Assembly (NCBI GenBank): GCA_031556725.1
Contig: JAVBSL010000003.1
Location: forward strand, 1-64,000
DNA length: 64,000 nucleotides
Origin: UBA935 sp031556725
GTDB taxonomy: Bacteria > Bacillota > Clostridia > Lachnospirales > Lachnospiraceae
Reading direction: 5' to 3'
Shown: positions 1 through 7,451 of the stretch, piece by piece
How positions within the stretch are numbered: position 1 is the stretch's first letter
Layout of the letters: each line of letters begins with the position of its first letter
Notes under the pieces: generated by a model
Told to the model about the DNA's origin: nothing
Database searches by the model: none
The model's input: the letters and a program-made list of their open reading frames with translations, nothing else
Made by a program: the position numbers and the translations under genes

Positions 1-123
1 CCCGAATATGTGTTGGAGCACGTATTCATCAAAGGGAGTGCCTTTCTTATGTCCTTCCATAGAGTATCATGGACATTATATACGGCAACTACCGGACAGG
101 CAAGTACGGTAGCTTTTGGTTAA
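1..123 (+). CDS. C-terminal end of an unidentified protein (cut by window edge)
   Basis: Frame 1 is open from the first base to a TAA at 121-123, giving about 40 residues ending in GQASTVAFG. I do not recognise the family. It may be the tail of a gene that starts outside the window, or chance open frame beside the truncated antiporter that follows. The segment has no obvious membrane helix. Only the open frame itself supports it. Confidence 0.2.
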   Translation, partial: PEYVLEHVFIKGSAFLMSFHRVSWTLYTATTGQASTVAFG

Positions 124-139
124 AGGAATTAAGCATTAA

Positions 140-1045
140 CAGTTTGCTCTCATTTTTGCAGCCAGCCACATTCCAATTTATCTTGCCTTTTTATTTGGTG
201 GCATCGCCCTTGCCACAGCGCCGGCGCCGGCACTGTCCATAGTCCGGGAATTTAAGACGGATGGGCCGGTAACAAAGACGCTCATACCTATGGCAGCGTT
301 GGATGATATTGTTGGCGTTGTGGTTTTCTTTACAATGATTGCAATCGTAGCCCGCAGCATTTCCGGTTCAGCTATGCCGGTCTGGATGATTCCGGTGATG
401 ATTTTGCTGCCGCTGGCAATCGGTGTGCTCACGGGGATTCCAACAGGATTTCTGTTAAAAAAGGAATGCAGCAAGCCAGTCACACTTGCCTTACTTAGTG
501 GAATGATTCTTGTGACAGCAGCGATAGGATTTCTATGTAATACATACCTGATGCCCTCACCAATACTGAATTTTATGCTGATGGGTATGGCATTTTCAGC
601 GGTCTTTTCCAATATGGTATCGGAAGAACACCTGGAACAAATTGTAGCGTATTTTAATCCGATTCTTGGAGTGTCCATGATTGTTGTAATTCTCAATTTG
701 GGCGCGCCGCTTGATTATCATGCAATCTTAGGAGCGGGACTATTCACAGCCGCTTATATTATTTCCCGTGCCTGCGGTAAATATTTTGGCGCACGCATTG
801 GTGCAAAAGCAACCGGGATGCCAAAAACTGTGCAGAAATACCTTGGATTTACACTGTTGCCACATTCGGGCGTTTCATTGGTATTCACAGGTATTGCTGT
901 TTCTACCCTTTCCGGGACAGCACCGGATTGTGCCATAATTATACAGGGTACGATAGCAGCCGCGGCAATCATTAATGAAATCATGGCAGTAATTATGGCG
1001 AAGAAGGGGTTTGAGTGGGCTGGCGAGTTTCATAAAACAAAATAA
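140..1045 (+). pseudogene. 5'-truncated cation:proton antiporter (Na+/H+ exchanger fold)
   Basis: The frame is open from 140 after a TAA at 137-139 and encodes about 301 residues of multi-pass membrane protein. Translation upstream of the ATG at 290 keeps the family look (ATAPAPALSIVREFK, then ALDDIVGVVVFF), matching the core Ala-Thr-Ala-Pro and Asp-Asp transport motifs of bacterial cation:proton antiporters. No ATG, GTG or TTG with a ribosome binding site lies between 140 and 290, and the first helices of a normal protein of about 400 residues are missing. The conserved segment is therefore untranslated or cut off. I infer a 5'-deleted or frameshifted gene. Starting at ATG 290 would give 251 residues lacking part of the transport core. 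Confidence 0.6.
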
Positions 1046-1120
1046 GCAGAAATGTATAGAAAAATATAATTTATATGGTATAATTCAAAGTACAATAAAA
1101 ATAGAAAGAAGGGTGATATT

Positions 1121-1519
1121 ATGGGATACATAATTACAGGAGCTATTGTTGGAGCAATTATTGCAGTTGTTTTCGTTTTGGCCAAAAAGGATAATGAAAG
1201 ACTGGGTGATTTTGTTTCATCATTATCTGATGAGCAAAAGGAAAGATTAGCAGCTACAGAAATTCAAGAGGTAGCAGGCAAAAAGAATGTATGGATTCAG
1301 GAAGGTTTAATTTGCAAAGCAACTGTAAAAAGTGAATCCAAAGTTGCTTTAGTAGTTTTATGGCATAACAAAGTAATTCAAAATAATACCTTTAACCAAA
1401 TAGAGCATGCAGATATTAATATGAAAAAGGCAGTATTTGATGAACATAATTTAAAAGAGGGAGATTTTGTAAAAATATGTATTGATCCGGAAAAAGGCGG
1501 AGAAATCATATTTGAATAA
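1121..1519 (+). CDS. Small hypothetical protein with N-terminal membrane anchor
   Basis: 132 residues with one N-terminal hydrophobic segment (about residues 3-21) followed by a short lysine-rich stretch and a soluble domain of about 105 residues. The ATG follows GAAAGAAGGGTG at a good distance. The orientation inferred from the Lys-Lys-Asp after the helix is N-out with the bulk of the protein in the cytoplasm. It lies 18 bp upstream of the DUF2628-type gene and is probably co-transcribed with it. I recognise no family, catalytic motif or cysteine pattern. Confidence 0.65.
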   Translation: MGYIITGAIVGAIIAVVFVLAKKDNERLGDFVSSLSDEQKERLAATEIQEVAGKKNVWIQEGLICKATVKSESKVALVVLWHNKVIQNNTFNQIEHADINMKKAVFDEHNLKEGDFVKICIDPEKGGEIIFE

Positions 1520-1537
1520 TGAAGAGGGTAAATATAT

Positions 1538-2050
1538 ATGGAACGGAAAGACCAGCTTGATAAACAGGAAGTGGAAGCGTATGTAGGGCCAAATGCCAAT
1601 TATTACTTAGATAATTGGGAAACATATCATACCGGTATAAATAGCACAGCGTTTTTTTTTCCAACACAATGGCTTGGATACAGAAAAATGTATGCGAAGG
1701 CGGGCTTATCATATTTGTTTATGTTTTTGATATACTTTCTAGTTGCATTATTGGCGACTGCACTTGATTTGAAGATATATCCTTTTTATAGTTTTATAGT
1801 TGCCAGATTATTATTAGGAGCATTTTTTGCATTAATGGGAAATGATCTTTATCGTAAAAAATTTATTTCCTGTATACAAGATTATAATAAAATTTCGGAT
1901 AGAAATAGATACCTTGATTTCTTGAAGGAATCCGGCGGAAAAAACATTTGGTTTCCTATTCTTCTCGGGTTAATAGACATTTGGTTATTTTACTCTACAT
2001 ATGCTTCAATGATTTATTATTCCAACTACACTGCAACGTTTGTATATTAG
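1538..2050 (+). CDS. DUF2628-type membrane protein
   Basis: 170 residues. The N-terminal soluble part carries the typical YVGPNANYYLDNW pattern, followed by a Trp/Phe-rich segment (STAFFFPTQWLGYRKMYAK) and three or four membrane helices. This layout is that of DUF2628, small integral membrane proteins of unknown function in Firmicutes. It sits directly behind the anchored hypothetical protein. Nothing in the sequence indicates a substrate or enzymatic activity. Confidence 0.65.
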   Translation: MERKDQLDKQEVEAYVGPNANYYLDNWETYHTGINSTAFFFPTQWLGYRKMYAKAGLSYLFMFLIYFLVALLATALDLKIYPFYSFIVARLLLGAFFALMGNDLYRKKFISCIQDYNKISDRNRYLDFLKESGGKNIWFPILLGLIDIWLFYSTYASMIYYSNYTATFVY

Positions 2051-2385
2051 TGGAGAAATCTATTTACTGTAGCTTTATTAGGCTGAAGCAATCGTTTAGA
2101 AAATGAAGCTTCACTATCTGCTGGCGTGGCTGCAGTTAGCACGGTCACAGCAGATTATAATATTGAACAACTGAAAGAAACCTACGAAAAGTTAGATATG
2201 AAATGGAAGCAGACTGGCATGATTTTACCAGTCTGCTTTATAATATGTGCAAGGAATGAAAAAAGTAGGTTGGAAAATGTGATGAATATTAAAAAAGTGA
2301 TTTGGAAAATGTGAAAAGAAAATTGAAATAATACTGAGAATAGGATATACTGTAGATGGAATAATTATAGGCTAGAGGTAAAATT
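2051..2385. other. Intergenic region with hairpin and possible coding remnant
   Basis: 335 bp between the DUF2628 gene and the AAA ATPase. A stretch from about 2085 to 2310 stays open in one plus frame and could encode a degenerate 60-75 residue piece, but there is no ribosome binding site and no recognisable family, so I treat it as non-coding or as a remnant. The segment also holds the perfect hairpin at 2207-2238. The ATPase promoter probably lies in the AT-rich 2310-2370 part. Confidence 0.4.
2207..2238 (+). terminator. Perfect 11-bp hairpin, terminator-like
   Basis: AAGCAGACTGG and CCAGTCTGCTT pair perfectly over 11 bp around a 10-nt loop. The downstream run is TATAAT rather than a clean T-tract, so it may be a weak terminator or mRNA end. 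It lies about 157 bp past the DUF2628 stop codon. Confidence 0.45.
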
Positions 2386-3693
2386 ATGTATAGAGAAGCA
2401 ATGAAACAACTTGAAGGATGGAAGGATAATCCCAATAGAAAACCTATGATTCTACGTGGAGCTCGTCAGGTTGGAAAAACATGGCTTATGCAGGAATTTG
2501 GAAAAACATACTATAGATTTTGCGCTTATATTAGCATGGATGAGAACGAAAGAATGGAAAATGCTTTTCGTGAAGCTTTTGATGTTAAGAGAATTATCGA
2601 ATCATTGGAGATTGAGGTGGGTTTTAAAATTGATCCACAGCAAACTTTAATTATTTTTGATGAAGTTCAAGAAATACCGCGAGCACTTAAATCCCTAAAA
2701 TATTTTCATGAGATGGCTCCACAGTATCATATTATTGCTGCAGGTTCACTCCTGGGAATTGCGCTGCATGAAGGAACGTCATTCCCGGTAGGGAAAGTAG
2801 ATTTTTGCGATTTATATCCGTTGACATTTCAGGAATTTCTTCTTGCCTGTGAAGAAGGACTTAGCGAGGTTTTGGTTAAAAATGATTTTGGCATGATGTC
2901 TATCTTTAAGTCAAAATATATAGACTATCTGAAATATTATTATTATGTTGGCGGGATGCCGGAAGTTGTGATGGATTTTATTTCAAAACGAGATTTAAAA
3001 AGTGTAAGAAGCTTACAAAACAAGCTTTTATTTGCATATGAAAATGATTTATCAAAGCATGCACCGGAAGAGATTGTGACACGAATACGGATGCTGTGGA
3101 ATTCAATACCGGCTCAGTTAGCAAAGGAGAATAAAAAATTTATTTATGGACTAGTCAGAGAGGGTGCGAGAGCCAGGGAATATGAAGTAGCCATTACCTG
3201 GTTAATAGATGTTGGATTGGTATATAAGGTTAATCGGGTGAACAAGCCAGATTTCCCGCTTAGAGCTTACCAAGACTTTTCTGCATTTAAATTGTTTGTT
3301 GTGGATATTGGTTTGCTGGGGGCAATGTCGCGACTGAACGCAAAGGTCATATTGGAAGGTAACCATCTCTTTGAGGAATTCAAAGGAGCATTAACAGAAC
3401 AGTATGTACTACAGCAATTGCTGGTTATTCCGGAAAATGATATATTTTATTGGTCAGCTGAAAATGCTAAGGCGGAACTGGACTTTCTCATTCAAACGGA
3501 TGAGAAGATCGTACCGATTGAAGTAAAGGCAGAAGAAAATCTACAAGCAAAGAGTTTGAAGGTTTTTACACAAAAATATAAGGTGGAAGAAGCTATAAGA
3601 ATATCAATGTCTGATTTTAGAGAGCAGGACTGGATGGTAAATTTTCCTCTTTATAACATTGGAAATTTAAACAGATACTTGGCAGAAAAATAA
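2386..3693 (+). CDS. AAA family ATPase with DUF4143 C-terminal domain
   Basis: 435 residues. Near the N-terminus is a Walker A P-loop (GARQVGKTW, about residues 24-32), then a Walker B/DEVQE box near residue 92, a sensor-like AAGS, and a C-terminal DUF4143 region ending in a PD-(D/E)XK-like pattern (AELDFLI then PIEVKAE) as found in many of these proteins. This large family of standalone ATPases is common in anaerobes and Bacteroidetes, and its role is unknown. An ATP-dependent nucleic acid or defence role has been suggested but not shown. The start follows GAGGTAAAATT. A distant relative with a different P-loop lies at 55563-56756. Confidence 0.85.
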   Translation: MYREAMKQLEGWKDNPNRKPMILRGARQVGKTWLMQEFGKTYYRFCAYISMDENERMENAFREAFDVKRIIESLEIEVGFKIDPQQTLIIFDEVQEIPRALKSLKYFHEMAPQYHIIAAGSLLGIALHEGTSFPVGKVDFCDLYPLTFQEFLLACEEGLSEVLVKNDFGMMSIFKSKYIDYLKYYYYVGGMPEVVMDFISKRDLKSVRSLQNKLLFAYENDLSKHAPEEIVTRIRMLWNSIPAQLAKENKKFIYGLVREGARAREYEVAITWLIDVGLVYKVNRVNKPDFPLRAYQDFSAFKLFVVDIGLLGAMSRLNAKVILEGNHLFEEFKGALTEQYVLQQLLVIPENDIFYWSAENAKAELDFLIQTDEKIVPIEVKAEENLQAKSLKVFTQKYKVEEAIRISMSDFREQDWMVNFPLYNIGNLNRYLAEK

Positions 3694-3716
3694 GTTTTTT
3701 CAAGGAGAATTTAAAT

Positions 3717-3800
3717 TTGAATAATATAACGATACGTTTGGAGGAACCCAGGGATTATAAGGATATTTTAATGCATAATGCAGAACTATTGCAGAATTGA
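3717..3800 (+). pseudogene. GNAT acetyltransferase remnant (N-terminal end only)
   Basis: After CAAGGAGAA, a TTG start gives 27 codons beginning NNITIRLEEPRDYKD and stopping at TGA 3798-3800. The ITIRLEEPRDY pattern matches the first beta strand of GNAT N-acetyltransferases, but the remaining 130-150 residues are absent. The carbonic anhydrase starts 29 bp later. I infer an old deletion that joined the GNAT start to the upstream edge of the next operon. A short coincidental ORF cannot be excluded. Confidence 0.45.
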
Positions 3801-3828
3801 ATGAGGCAGATTGGAAGGAAGGAACAAA

Positions 3829-4515
3829 ATGAAAAAAAGATTTCTAATGATCTTGAGTCTGTTAATTATGGCGGCAACTGCAGCCGCCTGCCATGCAGGA
3901 CCAACAGCGGCTCAGGCGCTTCAACAGTCCGAAAAGACCAATACTCATAATCCTGCGGAAGCGATTGTGGACTGGAACATTTCTTTACAATTGCTGAAAG
4001 ATGGTAATGAAAGATATGTTTCTAACCAGGGAATGCAAAGAGATACAAACGAGCAGGATCGTGCAGCTCTAAAAGACGAGCAGAATCCTTTTGCAGTAAT
4101 CATAACCTGCTCTGACTCCAGAGTTTCTCCGGAAATTTATTTTGACCAGAAACTGGGTGATATTTTTGTAATCAGAAATGCAGGTGATATTGTAGATGCA
4201 ACCACCCTTGGTTCCATTGAATATGCCGTGGAACATTTGGCGGTACCCTTGGTGGTAGTTGTGGGGCACAGCAAATGCGGGGCAGTTACTGCAGCAGTAA
4301 ATGGTGGTGATTTTCCGGAAAATCTTCAATCTATTTTAATAAATATCAAAGAGTCTATTAAGGATGAAACCGATATAGACAGAGCAATTCACGAAAATAT
4401 TAATGCTGCTATGGATAAAATTAAAGAGGATGATGTTATCAAACATGAGAAGGCTAAGGTAGTTGGGGCATATTACAATATAGAAACCGGAAAAGTCGAA
4501 TGGAACGGTGAATGA
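3829..4515 (+). CDS. Exported beta-class carbonic anhydrase
   Basis: 228 residues from ATG 3829, chosen because GGAAGGAAC precedes it and it opens directly on a signal peptide (MKKRFLMILSLLIMAATAA). A Cys at residue 21 makes a lipoprotein possible, but the lipobox is non-canonical (Ala at -3). The mature part has the beta-carbonic anhydrase zinc site: CSDSR (Cys94, with the Asp96/Arg98 dyad) and HSKCGAV (His147, Cys150). Family members hydrate CO2 to bicarbonate. Most bacterial beta enzymes are cytoplasmic, so extracytoplasmic placement is notable. The gene heads a run with an MFS transporter, a nucleotidase and a PP2C phosphatase. Confidence 0.88.
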   Translation: MKKRFLMILSLLIMAATAAACHAGPTAAQALQQSEKTNTHNPAEAIVDWNISLQLLKDGNERYVSNQGMQRDTNEQDRAALKDEQNPFAVIITCSDSRVSPEIYFDQKLGDIFVIRNAGDIVDATTLGSIEYAVEHLAVPLVVVVGHSKCGAVTAAVNGGDFPENLQSILINIKESIKDETDIDRAIHENINAAMDKIKEDDVIKHEKAKVVGAYYNIETGKVEWNGE

Positions 4516-4534
4516 GGAACTGGAGAGAGAATAC

Positions 4535-5839
4535 ATGAAAAAAGCGTTAGGGAAAAAATTCTGGTTGGCGTTAGTGATTTTCAGCCTTATGGGACAAGTT
4601 GCATGGGTAGTGGAAAATATGTATTTCAACGTATTCATCTACAAAATCTTTCATGCATCAGCGTCTGATATTTCATGGATGGTAGCTTTAAGTGCCATAA
4701 CCGCAGGCCTTACCACATTGGCGATTGGTGCATTGTCCGACAAAATCGGCAAACGTAAGATCTTTATCTGCGGAGGCTATATACTTTGGGGTATTTCTAT
4801 CCTGTCATTCTGTCTGTTGCGGATGGAGTGGCTTGAAGGACTGACAGGAAGTGTGGTTGCGGCAGCTTCCCTGGGTGCATCGCTGGTCATTTTACTGGAT
4901 TGTGTGATGACATTTTTTGGCTCTTCCGCAAACGATGCCTGCTTTAACGCATGGCTTACGGAAAGCGGAGATGAAAGCAACCGGGGTTCCATCGAAGGAA
5001 TTAATGCCATGATGCCGCTGATTGCGGTCTTAGTAGTATTTGGCAGTTTTATGGCTTTTGATTTAGAGAAGGAATCCAGTTGGACGGTAATCTTCCTGAT
5101 CATCGGAATCAGTGTTATTTTTATTGGAATATTGGGATTTTTCCTGATTGAGGAAAGAGGAAGCGTCAGAGAAGAAAACAAATCCTATCTGAATAACCTT
5201 ATTTACAGTTTCCGTATTCATGTAATTAAGGAAAATCAACTGCTTTATGCAGTCATTGCCGCCTTTGCGGTTTTTGGCATTTCCATTCAGATATTCATGC
5301 CCTATCTGATCCTATATTATGAACAAGGGCTGGGAATGAGTAATTATGTTCTTATCCTGGCACCGGCAGTTATTATTGCAGCGGTTATCACAGTAATATG
5401 CGGAAAGTTATATGACCGTCTGGGCTTTAAGAAATGTGTATCTCCCATTGTTTGGATGCTGATAGCGGGCTACTTTATTTTATTTATCAGTGTAAGCACT
5501 CTTCCGGTATTTCTGGGATCGGTGCTGATGATGTCAGGCTATTTATCAGGAATGGCGGTATTCGGAGCAAAGATTCGTGATAATACCCCCAAAGAAAAAG
5601 CAGGGCTGTTTCAGGGAATCCGTATTTGCGGACAGGTATTGATTCCCGGTATTGCCGGGCCGGCAATCGGCGCATTGGTTTTACGCAGTGCTCAGACAAT
5701 CATTAATGCAGACGGTACGCAGTCTTTTCTGCCAAACAGCAATATCTTTGTTGCAGCGCTGGGAGTAGCAGCGGTTCTGCTTATTATTTTACAAGTGATT
5801 TTTAAATTTTTTCAAACAAAGGAGAAAAGTTATGAATAG
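4535..5839 (+). CDS. MFS transporter
   Basis: 434 residues with about 12 predicted membrane helices. The signature GALSDKIGKRKIF loop lies between helices 2 and 3, and a related KLYDRLGFKK loop lies in the second half. ATG 4535 is preferred because GGAGAGAG lies at the right distance. A GTG at 4508 would overlap the carbonic anhydrase stop and lengthen the N-terminus by nine charged residues. The stop overlaps the nucleotidase start by 8 bp, indicating translational coupling. The substrate is not evident. Bicarbonate, nucleoside or drug transport would all be guesses. Confidence 0.85.
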   Translation: MKKALGKKFWLALVIFSLMGQVAWVVENMYFNVFIYKIFHASASDISWMVALSAITAGLTTLAIGALSDKIGKRKIFICGGYILWGISILSFCLLRMEWLEGLTGSVVAAASLGASLVILLDCVMTFFGSSANDACFNAWLTESGDESNRGSIEGINAMMPLIAVLVVFGSFMAFDLEKESSWTVIFLIIGISVIFIGILGFFLIEERGSVREENKSYLNNLIYSFRIHVIKENQLLYAVIAAFAVFGISIQIFMPYLILYYEQGLGMSNYVLILAPAVIIAAVITVICGKLYDRLGFKKCVSPIVWMLIAGYFILFISVSTLPVFLGSVLMMSGYLSGMAVFGAKIRDNTPKEKAGLFQGIRICGQVLIPGIAGPAIGALVLRSAQTIINADGTQSFLPNSNIFVAALGVAAVLLIILQVIFKFFQTKEKSYE

Positions 5840-7451
5840 AATTAAAGCAACAGCATTTTTATTGACTCTTTTATTAGTATTTTTCACGCCGGATATAAGT
5901 GCATCCGCTGCGGAAGAAACAGCTAAGGTTACGATTATCCACGTTAACGATCAGCATGGCCGGATGGGTGCGGAACCTTTCATATCACAACTTGCCAAGG
6001 ATACAGAGGGAAATGTTCTGATTTTAGACGCCGGTGATGTAGTGCATGGACAAACAGTAGCAAACCTGTCTCAGGGAGAGGCAATGGTTACGCTGATGAA
6101 CACAGTCGGCTATGATGCCATGACGGTGGGCAATCATGAGTTTAATTACGGCGCGGACAGGCTGAAAGAGTTGTCAGAGATGATGGATTTCCCGTTATTA
6201 GCAGCCAATATTAAAAAAGAGGATGGCGAGTGCTTATTCCAAGCTTATCAGGTATTCCCTATGGATGGCGTTACGGTTGGCGTATTCGGCCTTGCCACAC
6301 CTAAATCTGTCACAGTGTCTGATCCACGTTTTATCAAAGGACTGACCTTTGAAGATCCGGCACAAACCGCAGAAGCCATGGTGAAGAAACTGCAAGATGA
6401 GAAATGCGATGTTATCATTGCGCTGGTTCACATGGGAGTGGATGAAATGGATCCGTTAGCGGCGGTTGCCGGTATCGATGTGATTATCAGCGGGCACAGC
6501 CATACCCTGCTTGAAAATGGTATGACAATTGGCGATACACTGATCGCACAGACCGGCAGCTTTGGTGAAAATATTGGCATTGTGGAAATTACACTTAAAA
6601 ATGATAAGGTAGAAAAAGTTGCAAAAACAATTCCCATAACAGAGGAAACAGAACTTATTAAGGATCAGGTGATACTTGACAAAATAGCTGAAGAAGAGGC
6701 GGCCATAGAACCGATTACCTCTGCGATTGTTGGTCATACACCGGTACTGCTGCAGGGAGAAAGAGAAATTGTTCGAACTCAGGAAACGAATCTTGCCGAC
6801 CTGATTACAGACGGTATGAAATATGCAACCGGAGCCGACATAGCCTTGTTGGGCGGTGGGAACATTCGTACCAGCATTGAAGCCGGGGATATAACTATGG
6901 GACAGATACTGACGGTGCTGCCGTTTTCTAATCTGCTTGTAACAGTGGAGCTTAGCGGTGCGGATATATTAGAAGCACTGGAGCATGGTGTCAGCAGTTA
7001 TCCTGAGCCGGTGGGACATTACATACAGATTTCAGGGGTAAAATTTGTATTTGATCCTGAGGCGGAGCCCATGCATAGGGTCACCGGGGTAACCATGGCT
7101 GATGGAAGCAAATTTGATATCAATAAAACCTATACTGTAGCAACAAGTGAGTTTATTGCAGCCGGCGGTGATGGATATGAGATGGTGGCAAATGGGCAAA
7201 ATCTGATTTATTACGGTGGTGACATAGAGACATTCCTGGAATACCTGAAGACCGATCCGAAGCTTTCGGCAGAGCCTGACGGCAGAGTGAAAATAGCAGG
7301 TACATCTGATAATAACTTCGTAGTCTTTATTTGCATTTTTGTTGGGTTAGTTTTGATTGGTGCTATTCTGATTTTTTTGCGAAGAAGGAGGATTAGGCAT
7401 GAACATTCGGCGGAAACTGGCACGCATATCGATCATACTGATATCGATTAG
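5832..7451 (+). CDS. Surface-anchored 5'-nucleotidase / metallophosphoesterase (UshA-like)
   Basis: 539 residues. A signal peptide (about 1-27) is followed by the calcineurin-type metallophosphatase domain with HVNDQHGR (37-44), DAGD, GNHEFNYG and GHSHT metal-site motifs. A 5'-nucleotidase C-terminal domain follows (about 300-470, TNLADLITDGMKYATGAD and LLGGGNIR). Near residue 495 a hydrophobic helix and an Arg-rich tail (FLRRRRIRHEH) would anchor the enzyme in the membrane with its active site outside. UshA-like enzymes hydrolyse nucleotides or nucleotide sugars to nucleosides and phosphate. The canonical HTND motif reads HVND here. The end overlaps the next gene by 53 bp. Confidence 0.9.
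   Translation: MNRIKATAFLLTLLLVFFTPDISASAAEETAKVTIIHVNDQHGRMGAEPFISQLAKDTEGNVLILDAGDVVHGQTVANLSQGEAMVTLMNTVGYDAMTVGNHEFNYGADRLKELSEMMDFPLLAANIKKEDGECLFQAYQVFPMDGVTVGVFGLATPKSVTVSDPRFIKGLTFEDPAQTAEAMVKKLQDEKCDVIIALVHMGVDEMDPLAAVAGIDVIISGHSHTLLENGMTIGDTLIAQTGSFGENIGIVEITLKNDKVEKVAKTIPITEETELIKDQVILDKIAEEEAAIEPITSAIVGHTPVLLQGEREIVRTQETNLADLITDGMKYATGADIALLGGGNIRTSIEAGDITMGQILTVLPFSNLLVTVELSGADILEALEHGVSSYPEPVGHYIQISGVKFVFDPEAEPMHRVTGVTMADGSKFDINKTYTVATSEFIAAGGDGYEMVANGQNLIYYGGDIETFLEYLKTDPKLSAEPDGRVKIAGTSDNNFVVFICIFVGLVLIGAILIFLRRRRIRHEHSAETGTHIDHTDID

Noticed and set aside
178..696. Minus-strand ORF of 172 codons opposite the antiporter fragment
   Set aside because: No ribosome binding site and no family resemblance; the opposite strand shows clear antiporter motifs.
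2126..2314. Plus-strand ORF of 62 codons before the AAA ATPase
   Set aside because: No ribosome binding site, contains the hairpin at 2207-2238, and matches no family; kept only as a note in the intergenic entry.
2386..3693. Mobile element or transposase
   Set aside because: The P-loop and DUF4143 layout is that of a standalone ATPase; no terminal inverted repeats or target duplication were seen nearby.
4508..4534. GTG start for the MFS transporter overlapping the carbonic anhydrase stop
   Set aside because: The ATG at 4535 has better spacing from GGAGAG and gives a normal MFS N-terminus; GTG remains possible.
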